This document shows, in pieces, positions 36,263-44,972 of a DNA stretch of 64,000 nucleotides. The notes below the pieces were generated by a model. It was not told where the DNA came from, did not search any database, and saw nothing but the letters and a program-made list of their open reading frames with translations. Origin of the DNA: Pseudomonas lactucae. Its GTDB lineage: Bacteria > Pseudomonadota > Gammaproteobacteria > Pseudomonadales > Pseudomonadaceae. Within the stretch, counting starts at the first letter, position 1. Each line of letters starts with the position of its first letter. Where the stretch lies: positions 23,535-87,534 of the forward strand of contig NZ_JAFHKI010000067.1 in NCBI RefSeq assembly GCF_016937615.1, read 5' to 3'. The translations under genes and the position numbers were made by a program.

Positions 36263-36592
36263 TTACATAGACTTGACCGATACCACTTCTACATACCGGA
36301 ATTTTTTCCTGGCTGCTTTGGTGGCTTCCTGCTCTGCCAGCAGCGTACTCAGAGTATCGGCTTCATGGACGATCTCAAGCGTCCTGCCTTCAAACTCATT
36401 GCTCACCCGGAGAATCACCAGAAGCCTCGGGATAAAGGTTTTGGAGACCTTCTTTTTCGCCACTTTTGATACGGGTACGGTAGCAACGTCCGGCTGGATT
36501 TCCTCCTCGGGGAGGGTGCTCACCGGCGCAGTTATTTCTGCGTCGCCGAACAACGCTTGGCGCATCTCTTCTTCGGTCCATTCTACGGTCAT
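36263..36592 (-). CDS. Small acidic/basic protein, unknown
   Basis: 109 residues from ATG 36592 (MTVEWTEEEM); an in-frame ATG at 36616 is less likely. The N-terminal half is acidic, followed by a lysine-rich KVAKKKVSKT and a mixed alpha/beta tail. No domain recognised. It sits between the R-M-like operon and the IS66 relic, with no evident partner. Confidence 0.55.
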   Translation of the reverse strand: MTVEWTEEEMRQALFGDAEITAPVSTLPEEEIQPDVATVPVSKVAKKKVSKTFIPRLLVILRVSNEFEGRTLEIVHEADTLSTLLAEQEATKAARKKFRYVEVVSVKSM

Positions 36593-36835
36593 GCTGCTTC
36601 TCAAGGGCCTGGTCATTAAACCAGCACAATTCTAACAGCTAGTTTTGGTGAGGCACTATCCAGCACCAGAATGTGTCCTGAGCACTACTCTCCGGTGGAG
36701 AACAAGGCTAGTCAATTCGTATCGATACTTCCCAAATATCAAATGATCAGATCCAGCGAATCGAGTGACAGATTACAGGTTGATTCGGCAGAACCATTTC
36801 AGTACCTGCAAGGGGCAGCGGGCGTTAGATAGTGC

Positions 36836-37054
36836 TTATAGTTGACGTAGGCGCATAATCGCATCGGTGATGGCTTGTGCATTCTTGTCCAGCGTTTGCA
36901 TGGCCCCCATCGCGTTAGCGGCGACACTTTCTACTCCATTCTCTGAGATCCATTTGGTCACCTCTTCAAGGGCCGCTGCTAGGGCGTGCTGGTTGTGCAG
37001 AAGCAGTGTGAGAGCGTCCGCTGTGGTTATGTTGGCTTCAGAGTTATCTGGCAT
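36836..37054 (-). CDS. Small helical protein, unknown
   Basis: 72 residues, almost wholly amphipathic helix (LTLLLHNQHALAAALEEVTKW, then AANAMGAMQTL). It is similar in size to small conserved proteins of Pseudomonas accessory DNA. No function assigned. Confidence 0.55.
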   Translation of the reverse strand: MPDNSEANITTADALTLLLHNQHALAAALEEVTKWISENGVESVAANAMGAMQTLDKNAQAITDAIMRLRQL

Positions 37055-37281
37055 TGGCCATCATCCTTGAGTAACTGGTGTTGGAAGACTAGCTGAACAT
37101 GCCGCTGGCTGGATCCACTTCTCCAGATCCGCTGACACCTGGGTATTTGCACCGACTTGACGACTCATTTGCAATTGGCCTAACCAGCCATTTGCAGCGG
37201 ATTTGCGCCCCCCCCCAGCAACCATGATCTGCAGTGAAAGCGCAAAAGCGGTTGCGGCAATCCATTTGAGGTATCTATCGA
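37055..37281. other. Upstream region of the 72-aa gene, nothing further seen
   Basis: Contains a C9 run at 37207-37215 just before the IS66 relic; no gene. Confidence 0.35.
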
Positions 37282-37430
37282 GGCATGACGGCGTCGTTTT
37301 CTGGCTTGCAGCGCGGCGACTAAATCAAGGCAAGATCCACTGGCCAGGCATTCGACATGGCTCGGGCAATTGCTGCCGCATCAGTGGACGCCGGTCTGAA
37401 TTACGAAAGGTGAGTTGGGCGGACGCTTAC
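37282..37430 (+). mobile_element. IS66 relic: tnpB piece plus right inverted repeat
   Basis: The piece encodes DGVVFWLAARRLNQGKIHWPGIRH apart from a stop, matching TnpB of the intact element (38491-38560). It is fused to a right end GGGCGGACGCTTAC ending at 37430, whose reverse complement starts GTAAGCGTCC like other IS66 tips. tnpC is deleted. Confidence 0.7.
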
Positions 37431-37522
37431 CGCGTGCAGACCTTGCAACCTGGATCAATCCTAGCCAAAAATGAGTAGTCGCGAGACTACCAATACCCCA
37501 TCAAACAAGGATTAAGGTCAGT

Positions 37523-37882
37523 ATGGATTACGCATCATGGTCGGAGAAAATGATCACCAAGCTAGTAAGCAAGGGCTTGGAAGAGGAATGGGTTCGCAAA
37601 TCTTTTGAGGGCGGCGACGCTGAGATCCGTGCAGCATATGAAAATCAAGAGCTGAACTCTGCAGGTGCAGTCTTCGTAAAGAAGCTTGAGAAATATGATC
37701 TCGACCTGGAGCTGGCCTGGCAACGCGGCCAAGGACGATTGGATAGCGATCTTGCAGCTTCCTACCAAATTCCTAAGGAGGAGGCGAGGCAACGTTTTAT
37801 CCAGGGCTCGATGAAAAAAACGAAAATCCTGGGCTGGTTTCGCGGTGAAGACGTAGACCTCAGCGCCTCTTTGAATTTCTGA
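37523..37882 (+). CDS. Hypothetical protein, 119 aa
   Basis: Starts at ATG 37523 with AAGG upstream. Helical and acidic at first, ending KTKILGWFRGEDVDLSASLNF. No recognised family. It ends 30 bp before the left tip of the IS66 element. Confidence 0.5.
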   Translation: MDYASWSEKMITKLVSKGLEEEWVRKSFEGGDAEIRAAYENQELNSAGAVFVKKLEKYDLDLELAWQRGQGRLDSDLAASYQIPKEEARQRFIQGSMKKTKILGWFRGEDVDLSASLNF

Positions 37883-37951
37883 CTGCTCTTATGTGGCGTG
37901 CGCTCTTCGGGTGTAAGCGGGCGGCGAACACACCTACCGAACTCCAGCATT

Positions 37952-37997
37952 AAGGGCGATGGTGTCCGCGTATTCATAAGCGGACGCGATTGCCCTT
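37952..37997 (+). promoter_or_regulatory. IS66 left-end hairpin upstream of tnpA
   Basis: AAGGGCGATGGTGTCCGC (37952-37969) pairs with GCGGACGCGATTGCCCTT (37980-37997) at 15 of 18 positions. The relic at 43917-44000 keeps the same structure with a different sequence. It ends 15 bp before tnpA and may limit its expression. Confidence 0.6.
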
Positions 37998-38012
37998 ATC
38001 GCCAGGATTTCC

Positions 38013-38330
38013 ATGCGCCAACGAAGCTCTTATCCCAAACCATTCAAAGCCCAGGTCGTCCAGGAATGCCTGCAACCTGGGGCGACAATTTCTAGCGTAG
38101 CCATCCATCACGGCATCAACGCCAACGTGATCCGCAAGTGGCTACCGACTTACCGAGATCAATCGCCTGCAACTTTGCCGGCTTTCGTTCCGGTTAAAGC
38201 AGTACCAAGGCGAGCAACAGAAGAGATGGTGATCATCTCGCTGCCTTTGGGTGATAAATCCATCACCGTAAAGTGGCCAGCCTCGGATCCGGACGGCTGC
38301 GCGTGTTTCGTTCGTGGCCTGGCCCAATGA
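38013..38330 (+). CDS. tnpA: IS66 TnpA
   Basis: 105 residues starting MRQRSSYPKPFKAQVVQECL, with a helix-turn-helix (SVAIHHGINANVIRKWL), the usual IS66 OrfA accessory protein. The stop overlaps the tnpB start (ATGA). Confidence 0.88.
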   Translation: MRQRSSYPKPFKAQVVQECLQPGATISSVAIHHGINANVIRKWLPTYRDQSPATLPAFVPVKAVPRRATEEMVIISLPLGDKSITVKWPASDPDGCACFVRGLAQ

Positions 38331-38662
38331 TTCGCGTCGATGCCATCTGGCTCGCCACCGAGCCCATGGACATGCGCGCCGGCACTGAGACTGCATTGGC
38401 CAGAGTGGTCATGGTGTTCGGTGCGGCGAAGCCGCACTGCGCTTACCTCTTTGCCAACCGCCGGGCCAACCGCATGAAAGTCCTGATGCACGACGGCGTC
38501 GGTATCTGGCTGGCGGCGCGGCGGTTGAACCAAGGTAAGTTTCATTGGCCAGGCATCCATCGTGGAACGGAGGTCGAACTCGACCCCGAACAACTCCAGG
38601 CGCTGGTACTTGGATTACCCTGGCAACGAGTCGGTGCGGGCGGCGCAATTACATTGCTTTAA
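38327..38662 (+). CDS. tnpB: IS66 TnpB
   Basis: 111 residues from ATG 38327, overlapping tnpA by 4 bases. It contains the family core DGVGIWLAARRLNQGKFHWP near residues 55-75; the start IDAIWLATEPMDMRAG-like region is typical. IS66 TnpB is an accessory protein required for movement. Pieces of related copies survive at 20024 and 37282. Confidence 0.88.
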   Translation: MIRVDAIWLATEPMDMRAGTETALARVVMVFGAAKPHCAYLFANRRANRMKVLMHDGVGIWLAARRLNQGKFHWPGIHRGTEVELDPEQLQALVLGLPWQRVGAGGAITLL

Positions 38663-38712
38663 ATGCTGCCTTTTAGCTGAAGCAGTCGGGCTGCTTTGGT
38701 AAAATCCACACC

Positions 38713-40239
38713 ATGACTTCCTTGCCCGATCTCGACCAAATGACCCCCGAACAACTGCGCACGCTGGCTGCGCAGTTGATGTCCAAGGTCGACACCCAGA
38801 GCCGAAAGATCCATCGCGATGAAACGATCATCGAGCAGCTCACTCACGAAATCGCCATCCTTAAACGCCACAAGTTCGCCAAGCGCAGCGAACAGATCAG
38901 TCCGGCGCAAGGCAGCTTGCTCGATGACCTGCTCAATACCGACCTAGAAGCCATCGAGGCCGAGTTAAAAGCACTTCATCCCGCTCCCGCACAGGCAGAA
39001 CCACGCCAGCAACCCAAGCGTGCGCCGTTGCCGTCGCAGTTCCCGCGCACTGTGATCCATCACGAGCCGGACAATACTCAGTGTGCTTGCGGCTGCCAGC
39101 TTCAGCGCATCGGTGAAGACGTCAGCGAGAAACTGGACTACACGCCGGGCGTGTTCACCGTCGAACAGCATGTGCGTGGGAAATGGGCCTGCCGGCAGTG
39201 CGAAACGCTGATCCAGGCGCCGGTACCCCCGCAGGTGATCGACAAGGGCATCCCCACCGCCGGCCTGCTGGCGCACGTGATGGTGGCCAAATTCGCCGAT
39301 CACCTGCCGCTTTATCGACAGGAAAAGATCTTCGGCCGTGCCGGCCTGGCAATACCACGTTCGACCCTGGCGCAGTGGGTGGGCCAAACCGGCGTACAGC
39401 TTCAGCCGCTGGTCGATGCGATGCGCGAAGTGGTACTGGCCCAGCGCGTGGTTCACGCCGATGAAACGCCGGTACAAATGCTCGCGCCCGGCGAGAAGAA
39501 AACCCACCGCGCTTATGTCTGGGCCTACAGCACTACGCCATTCTCGGCCCTCAAGGCCGTGGTCTACGACTTCAGCCCCAGCCGTGCCGGTGAACATGCG
39601 CGTAACTTCTTGGGCACCTGGAACGGGAAGCTGGTCTGTGATGACTTTGCCGGCTACAAGGCCAGCTTTGAGCTGGGCATCACCGAGATCGGCTGCATGG
39701 CCCATGCACGCCGTAAGTTCTTTGACTTGCATGTAGCCAATAAAAGCCAATTGGCGGAGCAGGCGCTTCACTCGATTGGCGGGCTTTACGAAGTCGAGCG
39801 ACACGCCAGGGAAATGAGCGACGAAGACCGTTGGCGATTACGCCAGGAAACAGCAGTGCCCATCGCTGAAAAGCTACATGAGTGGATGCTGGCCCAGCGT
39901 GAACTTGTGCCCGAGGGGTCGGCTACAGCGAAGGCTCTGGATTACAGTCTCAAACGCTGGGTAGCGCTGACGCGCTACCTGGCAGATGGTGCTGTGCCCA
40001 TCGACAACAACCAGATCGAGAACTTGATCCGGCCGTGGGCGCTTGGGCGGTCGAACTGGTTGTTTGCAGGGTCGCTGCGCAGCGGCAAGCGGGCGGCCGC
40101 GATCATGAGCCTAATCCAGTCGGCGCGCATCAACGGGCATGATCCGTATGCTTATCTCAAGGATGTGCTGACGCGGCTGCCGACGCAGCGGGCCAGCAAG
40201 ATCGGGCTGCTGCTGCCGCATCAGTGGGTGCCAGTTTAG
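38713..40239 (+). CDS. tnpC: IS66 TnpC transposase (DDE)
   Basis: 508 residues. N-terminal leucine-rich coiled coil (residues 10-60), zinc-finger segment CACGCQL...CRQCE, then the DDE domain: VVHADETPVQ (first D), LVCDDFAGYK (second), and the Glu in PIDNNQIENLIRPW. Full-length for IS66. The next gene starts 128 bp later. Confidence 0.93.
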   Translation: MTSLPDLDQMTPEQLRTLAAQLMSKVDTQSRKIHRDETIIEQLTHEIAILKRHKFAKRSEQISPAQGSLLDDLLNTDLEAIEAELKALHPAPAQAEPRQQPKRAPLPSQFPRTVIHHEPDNTQCACGCQLQRIGEDVSEKLDYTPGVFTVEQHVRGKWACRQCETLIQAPVPPQVIDKGIPTAGLLAHVMVAKFADHLPLYRQEKIFGRAGLAIPRSTLAQWVGQTGVQLQPLVDAMREVVLAQRVVHADETPVQMLAPGEKKTHRAYVWAYSTTPFSALKAVVYDFSPSRAGEHARNFLGTWNGKLVCDDFAGYKASFELGITEIGCMAHARRKFFDLHVANKSQLAEQALHSIGGLYEVERHAREMSDEDRWRLRQETAVPIAEKLHEWMLAQRELVPEGSATAKALDYSLKRWVALTRYLADGAVPIDNNQIENLIRPWALGRSNWLFAGSLRSGKRAAAIMSLIQSARINGHDPYAYLKDVLTRLPTQRASKIGLLLPHQWVPV

Positions 40240-40367
40240 TTATTAAAGGCGTGATGCCTTGACGGATACGTTGATCGGCAAGACCGCTGAACATGAGACG
40301 GTTTCGCCCCAAAACGCGGTTTGGGACTATGCAGTTAAACCCATCGACTAATGAACTGGAGAACAAA

Positions 40368-40922
40368 ATGGTGTACTCGGATGAGGGCTATTTCCTTCGA
40401 GCATTGAAACGCAACGATTTTGAGCTGATCCACCTTTACGAAAAGTCGAATCGAAACCATCTGCGTCCTTGGGAACCCTTGAGGGACGAGCAGTTTTTCA
40501 CCATTGAGAGCGCCGCTGACAGGGTCACGCGCCAGGTTGAGAGCATGGAGGCCGGTAATTCATTTTATTTTCTCATGCTGGAATCTCAGGGCGAAAAGGT
40601 ACTAGGCCGGTGTAGCTACACAAATATCGTCAGGGGAGTGTTCCAGGCATGTAATCTCGGCTTTTCGCTAGCTGAAAGTTTCCAAGGCCAAGGCTTAATG
40701 AAACGGATGCTCAAAGTTACCAACCGCTACTGCTTTGAGCAAATGGGCCTACACCGAATCATGGCCAATCATTTGCCGAGCAATGTGCGAAGTGAACGAG
40801 TTTTGGAGGCACTGGGTTTTGAAAAAGAGGGATATGCGCGAGACTATTTGAAAATTGCTGGCGTCTGGGAAGACCATGTCTTGAGGTCGCTGGTTAGCCC
40901 TCATGGCCCGCAAGCTCAATAA
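40368..40922 (+). CDS. GNAT N-acetyltransferase, RimJ/RimL-like (IS66 passenger)
   Basis: 184 residues from ATG 40368 (GGAG 6-8 bases before); the longer frame from 40293 overlaps IS66 end sequence. The RimJ/RimL fold is seen in [33 protein letters not shown] (acetyl-CoA site Q/R-x-x-G-x-G/A-like), and [25 protein letters not shown]. Substrates of this group are protein N-termini or small amines. It lies between tnpC and the right tip, so it travels with the IS66 element. Confidence 0.88.
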   Translation: MVYSDEGYFLRALKRNDFELIHLYEKSNRNHLRPWEPLRDEQFFTIESAADRVTRQVESMEAGNSFYFLMLESQGEKVLGRCSYTNIVRGVFQACNLGFSLAESFQGQGLMKRMLKVTNRYCFEQMGLHRIMANHLPSNVRSERVLEALGFEKEGYARDYLKIAGVWEDHVLRSLVSPHGPQAQ

Positions 40923-41133
40923 AGCAAGCCGCCATGCATGTTGACTCAATTCCGCAAGGCGGGATGTCCAGACGCTTACCTTCGGGTCGCACCGCACCTT
41001 ATCCATTAAAACAATGAGCTGATGGCCCTGATCCAAGCGAGAGGTGTTCCGGCACCCGCCCTAGAGCTCAACGGCCAGTTTGAAATCCTGCACATAGCTA
41101 TAGCGGACGCTACAAAAACACGCCCATGCACCC

Positions 41134-42489
41134 TCAGGAATTGGGCAGTAGAGGAAGCCAGTCTATCACTTTGCCTTTCCACTCGACTTGACCATGCCCC
41201 CACAAAAGGGGGAGCGAAGCTTTGGGAATCGAATGCCCGAAGGCATGAGTCAGCCCAAGACCGTGCATACCAAGCGAAGAGCGATCAAGTCGCTCCTCCG
41301 ACCACATGTTCCACTTCTTGTTTTGAATCTGAAGGTTAAGGTAGCTCTCCAACAGCTGCCTTCCAATTCGGCGACAAAACTCGAGAGCTTCGCTTTGCTG
41401 CATCGGTGTAAGGGAGCTTAAGCAGGTTTCGAAGTGAGGGGTGAGGTCACCATATGCAGGCCCGGATGCTCGCAATGCTCCAATGTTGAAACCGGGATCA
41501 GCAATCTGCTCCAGCAAGCGTTGAGTGGCTACCGGAACAACACTTCCGCAGTAGATAGTGATGTTCGCGAGACCTTCATCAACCAGATATCGACGCACCA
41601 TCGCTTGGCCGTAATCAGTACCGACTCCATACACAAGTGTGAGATCAGCCTGCTTGAGGAGGCCTGGATTTGTAAGAGCTTTAGTTTTGGGCCGCTCTGA
41701 GCGCCGTCCCAACAAACTTTCAAAGACGCCAACCGCTTCGGTACCACTCCACAAGCCATCTTCGACCATCACCACCGATTCAGTCGGGTAGCGCTCGATA
41801 GCATCGGCTGGAGACCGAAGGATCTCCAGACTTCCAAGGCGTTTCGTGAGCAGATTGGCAATCACTTCACCGCTCTTCACACCACGCTCGTCTTGATTAA
41901 AAGCAGCGATTTTTGCGTCTTTCAGCGGTGAGGTGATGAAGCGCTCACCAAGCTCGGGCGCGGTAATCAAGGTCGCATTCGCTAAGATTGCGTCAGCAAT
42001 CCAATGAAAATGTCCAAGTCGGCCAAACTGGTTCCTCCATGTCGAAATCGTCTCGAAATCGATCGGAGAATGAACCCAGGGACCAAGAATGCTAGATGCC
42101 GCAGTTTGTACCGACAGCCCACACGAAGCCAACCGGGCTGCAAGTTGGGGCTTGATCTGACTTCCAGATTTAAGCGGACGACTCAATTCACTGGCATTGT
42201 AGAACTCAAAATCAACCTGCTGGGTTTTGAGGAAGCTGCGAAGCTTCAGTAAGCGCTCTACATCGTGGGTTGCGCAAACGAGATACCCCTGCTGTGAGCC
42301 TGAAGGCTTCTTTTCACGCAACACCTTCATGATTGAAAAATGGAATTCGCAAGGGTCGTTCTCGACGTCCACATCGATGTCGATCCGCTGGATGAAGCGC
42401 TCCGCAGCCACTGGATGAGCAAACTTCTGAATGATTTCTGAAACGCTTTGCGTATGCCTGGTTTCAGACAAAATCAGCAATGGCCGCAT
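41134..42489 (-). CDS. Phosphoribosyltransferase-like conflict protein (PRTase-CE type)
   Basis: 451 residues. An N-terminal alpha/beta region (1-150) is followed by a PRTase-like part: FGRLGHFHWIADAILANATLI, FNQDERGVKSGEVIANLL, and the PRPP-loop-like VVMVEDGLWSGTEAV. The end LGLTHAFGHSIPKASLPLLWG...DWLPLLP is what I recall for the PRTase-CE group found in bacterial conflict systems. Transfer chemistry is unproven. It is the last gene of a tight operon (6 bp after the previous stop). Confidence 0.6.
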   Translation of the reverse strand: MRPLLILSETRHTQSVSEIIQKFAHPVAAERFIQRIDIDVDVENDPCEFHFSIMKVLREKKPSGSQQGYLVCATHDVERLLKLRSFLKTQQVDFEFYNASELSRPLKSGSQIKPQLAARLASCGLSVQTAASSILGPWVHSPIDFETISTWRNQFGRLGHFHWIADAILANATLITAPELGERFITSPLKDAKIAAFNQDERGVKSGEVIANLLTKRLGSLEILRSPADAIERYPTESVVMVEDGLWSGTEAVGVFESLLGRRSERPKTKALTNPGLLKQADLTLVYGVGTDYGQAMVRRYLVDEGLANITIYCGSVVPVATQRLLEQIADPGFNIGALRASGPAYGDLTPHFETCLSSLTPMQQSEALEFCRRIGRQLLESYLNLQIQNKKWNMWSEERLDRSSLGMHGLGLTHAFGHSIPKASLPLLWGHGQVEWKGKVIDWLPLLPNS

Positions 42490-42495
42490 ACAATG

Positions 42496-43422
42496 TCAAT
42501 CCGCAGACTTCTGATAAATTTCGAGCAGTAAGCCTGCAGGAACACGGATTTCTTTCAAATCGCCGAGAGACATCCGATCAATGGCCTGATGCATAAGATT
42601 GCGGAGATCCTGCAGATCTTTTGCAGCAGAAGACAAGGAGGCTACCACGTTGACGGCTGGCTCCGCTCGTTTAGAAGGCAGGGATTCGGATTGTTTATTA
42701 GCTTTGTAAGAGCTCTGAGAAGTCCTAGAGCATACAAGACTCGCCATGGCGTAAGCTCGATCTGACCCAATACCAGCCTGCTCAAGCTCTTGCACAAGAC
42801 GAGCTCTTACCAGTTCAGTGCGTTTTATCTCCCAAGTCTTAAGGAGGTTCACCGAGGTGAGACGCGCATGGTGGCGCAATACTGAAATCCACCTCGGATA
42901 AAAATTCGGATGTTGAAGGGCTTCGAGCAACTGAGTCCTCAGCTCTTCACCTTCTTGGGCGCAGGCGTAATCCTGAGCGAGTAATCTGTACTCTTCAGAA
43001 GTCATTTTTTTGAGCCGCTTAATGCTTGGCGCTAACGACTCTGGTGTGCAGACGAAAATGCGATCGGAGCTGACATCAACGCCCACAACGCAGTCAATGT
43101 TGGGATTTGAGAAACCATCCCAGACGCCGGGGCCCACGTCAGTCAGCGGGCTGGGCGACTGATATGTTGCGCCTTGATCCGACACTCTCAATCGATACAG
43201 GGTATCGGAGCTCAGCGAATCGACATACTCCACGATTTCGGAAAGCTCATTGCCAACCAAGCTTTTAAGCCCTCCCAAAGATTTTATGGTCTTAGGTGCG
43301 ATAGCTCTTTTAACAAATTGGCCCAACTCCGCCCCTATGATGTCAGGGCCGTGCTTTGCAGCAGCGGTGACCAAGGCGGTACGGATATAGGCAATTTCGT
43401 TAGCAGCTAAACGAGATGGCAT
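42496..43422 (-). CDS. Conflict-operon protein with possible LOTUS-like N-terminus
   Basis: 308 residues. The first 80 residues (AALVTAAAKHGPDIIGAELG, then LKSLVGNELSEIVEYVD...LYRL) vaguely match OST-HTH/LOTUS RNA-binding domains; the rest is helical and unassigned. It overlaps the upstream gene by 23 bp and precedes the PRTase-like gene by 6 bp, so the three act together. Function unknown. Confidence 0.5.
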   Translation of the reverse strand: MPSRLAANEIAYIRTALVTAAAKHGPDIIGAELGQFVKRAIAPKTIKSLGGLKSLVGNELSEIVEYVDSLSSDTLYRLRVSDQGATYQSPSPLTDVGPGVWDGFSNPNIDCVVGVDVSSDRIFVCTPESLAPSIKRLKKMTSEEYRLLAQDYACAQEGEELRTQLLEALQHPNFYPRWISVLRHHARLTSVNLLKTWEIKRTELVRARLVQELEQAGIGSDRAYAMASLVCSRTSQSSYKANKQSESLPSKRAEPAVNVVASLSSAAKDLQDLRNLMHQAIDRMSLGDLKEIRVPAGLLLEIYQKSAD

Positions 43423-43744
43423 GAGTTTTATTTTTCCTAACGAGGTTCATCTCAGGCAAAATTGCCTGAGATGAACAATAAATAATCGTCGGATTAGAAT
43501 CAGCGTGTCGAAGTCCGAGCTTCGGCAAGGAAGGCCAGAGATCCTTCATGTGCTTAACTGGAGAAATACCTACCAGCTCTGCTTCAAGCAGATAAAAGCG
43601 TGCCCCATTCGGTCGCTCTTGGTCGAGGCTGTGGACTCCAAGAGAAGGTACCGTCGCAAATGGTTGCCAGCTCCCCGAACGATTAAAAGCGATAATGCTA
43701 ACCGTCCTCTGCCCGAATGCTTGACGTCTAGCTAGCACGTTCAT
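43400..43744 (-). CDS. Conflict-operon protein, unknown
   Basis: 114 residues from ATG 43744, overlapping the stop of the truncated upstream gene (ATGA) and the following gene by 23 bp. No motif recognised (GARFYLLEAELVGISPVKHM in the centre). Real because of its coupling on both sides. Confidence 0.5.
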   Translation of the reverse strand: MNVLARRQAFGQRTVSIIAFNRSGSWQPFATVPSLGVHSLDQERPNGARFYLLEAELVGISPVKHMKDLWPSLPKLGLRHADSNPTIIYCSSQAILPEMNLVRKNKTHAISFSC

Positions 43745-43916
43745 TCGTGGGGTTTGTTAATTCTGTACGCAAGACGATGCTTTGTCAAACCCCCTGACCA
43801 GCAGAACCCATCAGAGACATGAAGCACGTCTCGTAGTGGAAAGTGCGGATGTACGGGTGCAATCGTTACCTTCAAACTGTTTCTAAATGAAAGCTTGGCG
43901 AACAGGGGGCGTCCAT
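43741..43916 (-). pseudogene. First gene of the conflict operon, 5' end lost to IS66
   Basis: About 58 residues in frame to the stop (HGRPLFAKLSFRNSLK...LTKHRLAYRINKPHE). The frame continues into sequence matching an IS66 left end from 43917, so the start and original promoter were replaced. The stop overlaps the next start. Family unknown. Confidence 0.55.
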
Positions 43917-44000
43917 GTACGTCCTGCGAACTCACCTTCCGAAGTCCAGCATTAAGGGCAATGGTGATCGCGAATTTCAAGCGAACGCAATGACCCTTAA
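43917..44000 (+). mobile_element. IS66 left-end relic
   Basis: GTACGTCCTGCGAACTCACC followed by CCGAAGTCCAGCATTAAGGG matches 37913-37958 of the intact element at most positions, including the hairpin arms (43954-43971, 43981-43998). The tip has lost two bases, and no tnp gene follows. Confidence 0.65.
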
Positions 44001-44553
44001 CTCTGACCAACCCCTACTCTGACTCACCGTCAACCTCACGAGCTTCCAAGTCCTCTGGACGCCCCAAGACAATCGCAGAAAACAGGGTGGTGAAAAGAGC
44101 ATCTCCCCTCCCTTATGAGAGGAAGTACCTTTCTGAAGGTTTCGACGAGCCTCTTCCAAGGTAGTCGCGATTGGAAATTGATGTAGGTTGGCCTGCGACC
44201 CAGACCAGCGATCTGGTGATGTCGCTCCCTCGTAACAGAAGACTCGGAAAATGACTGAAGTAGAAAACCGTGGTCACATCTTCATCTCCTACGCATGGGG
44301 TAACGGATTTGAGAACAAAGAGTAGGTACGCCAACGTGTCCTTACCCAAATCTGATAAAAGCGTACAGTCAGTTCTATGAGCAGCTCGTGGGCATTTTTT
44401 CTCCCGGTCCCAATCCTGGAGACTCTCAGCGAGAGGCGCTTTGGATAGATAGCTCAAAGCGAACGCTGTAATGATCTCATCGTACCCTGTCACGAGGGAC
44501 GCGGTACGTTGAGCCAACGTCAATGAAGCGTCGAGCACGGTAGCGAGGATCCT
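44001..44553. other. Gap with TIR relic, no intact gene supported
   Basis: Holds the short TIR-like frame at 44251. A 141-codon minus-strand frame (44113-44538) has no ribosome site or motif; a weakly similar stretch occurs near 45770-45800, suggesting a decayed repeat. Confidence 0.4.
44251..44325 (+). pseudogene. TIR/SEFIR-domain gene, first 24 codons only
   Basis: ATG 44251 opens MTEVENRGHIFISYAWGNGF-ENKE and stops at 44323-44325. HIFISYAWG is the classic first strand and loop of a TIR or SEFIR domain; WVRQL-like sequence continues in another frame. The rest is lost. AGAAGA upstream suggests a once real start. Confidence 0.55.
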
Positions 44554-44967
44554 ATGTCACAACAGCTTCTACTGGTTGAATACCCCTGCGATGAAATGGG
44601 GCGCATGTACGAACCAGAGACCAATCTTATTCAAATGGCTTCTATCGATACCGATATGGTCAGCTTCTTTGATCACGACGAACTGTTCGAGGAAAGCGTT
44701 CTTTTTGAAGACCAATCATTCGAAGACTTCACTCGCATCAAGCGTTTGAAGGAGGACCGAATCGGTTTGGCCTTGGAGCGTATTGCGGCCAAACTGATGC
44801 AAGTCCTCGATTCAGAGCGTGTCGAAAATCTCAAAACTCTGCAAACCGAAGCTGAGGTTTCCACCTTGATGGGCGAGCTTCAAGCTATTACTGGGGCCTA
44901 CCATCTGATCAAGCTTAAGCGGGACAGTTTTGCAGCCTCCTCCTCAACCGTTGTGATGCTGGGGTAA
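44554..44967 (+). CDS. Acidic hypothetical protein, 137 aa
   Basis: Starts at ATG 44554 with GAGG upstream. The first half is acidic (FDHDELFEESVLFEDQSFED), the second half helical. It ends 5 bp before the next gene, so the two form an operon. No family recognised; the acidic stretch could bind the partner protein. Confidence 0.6.
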   Translation: MSQQLLLVEYPCDEMGRMYEPETNLIQMASIDTDMVSFFDHDELFEESVLFEDQSFEDFTRIKRLKEDRIGLALERIAAKLMQVLDSERVENLKTLQTEAEVSTLMGELQAITGAYHLIKLKRDSFAASSSTVVMLG

Positions 44968-44972
44968 ATCGT

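Larger units (their letters stand above)
37913..40980 (+). mobile_element. IS66-family element with a GNAT passenger gene, about 3.07 kb
   Basis: Left tip GTAAGCGGGC at 37913 and right tip ending GACGCTTAC at 40980. CTTCGGGT precedes the left tip (37905-37912) and the same eight bases occur at 40980-40987, sharing one C with the right tip, so the 8-bp duplication typical of IS66 is present with a one-base ambiguity. The element contains tnpA, tnpB, tnpC and then an acetyltransferase gene before the right tip, all in one direction. All three tnp genes look intact, so it may be active. Confidence 0.85.

Noticed and set aside
38965..39804. 279-codon minus-strand frame inside tnpC
   Set aside because: Overlaps the intact DDE transposase and shows no domain.
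44113..44538. 141-codon minus-strand frame
   Set aside because: No ribosome site or motif, and it lies over the TIR relic on the other strand. It has a weak similarity to 45751-46098, so both may be decayed repeats, but not genes.
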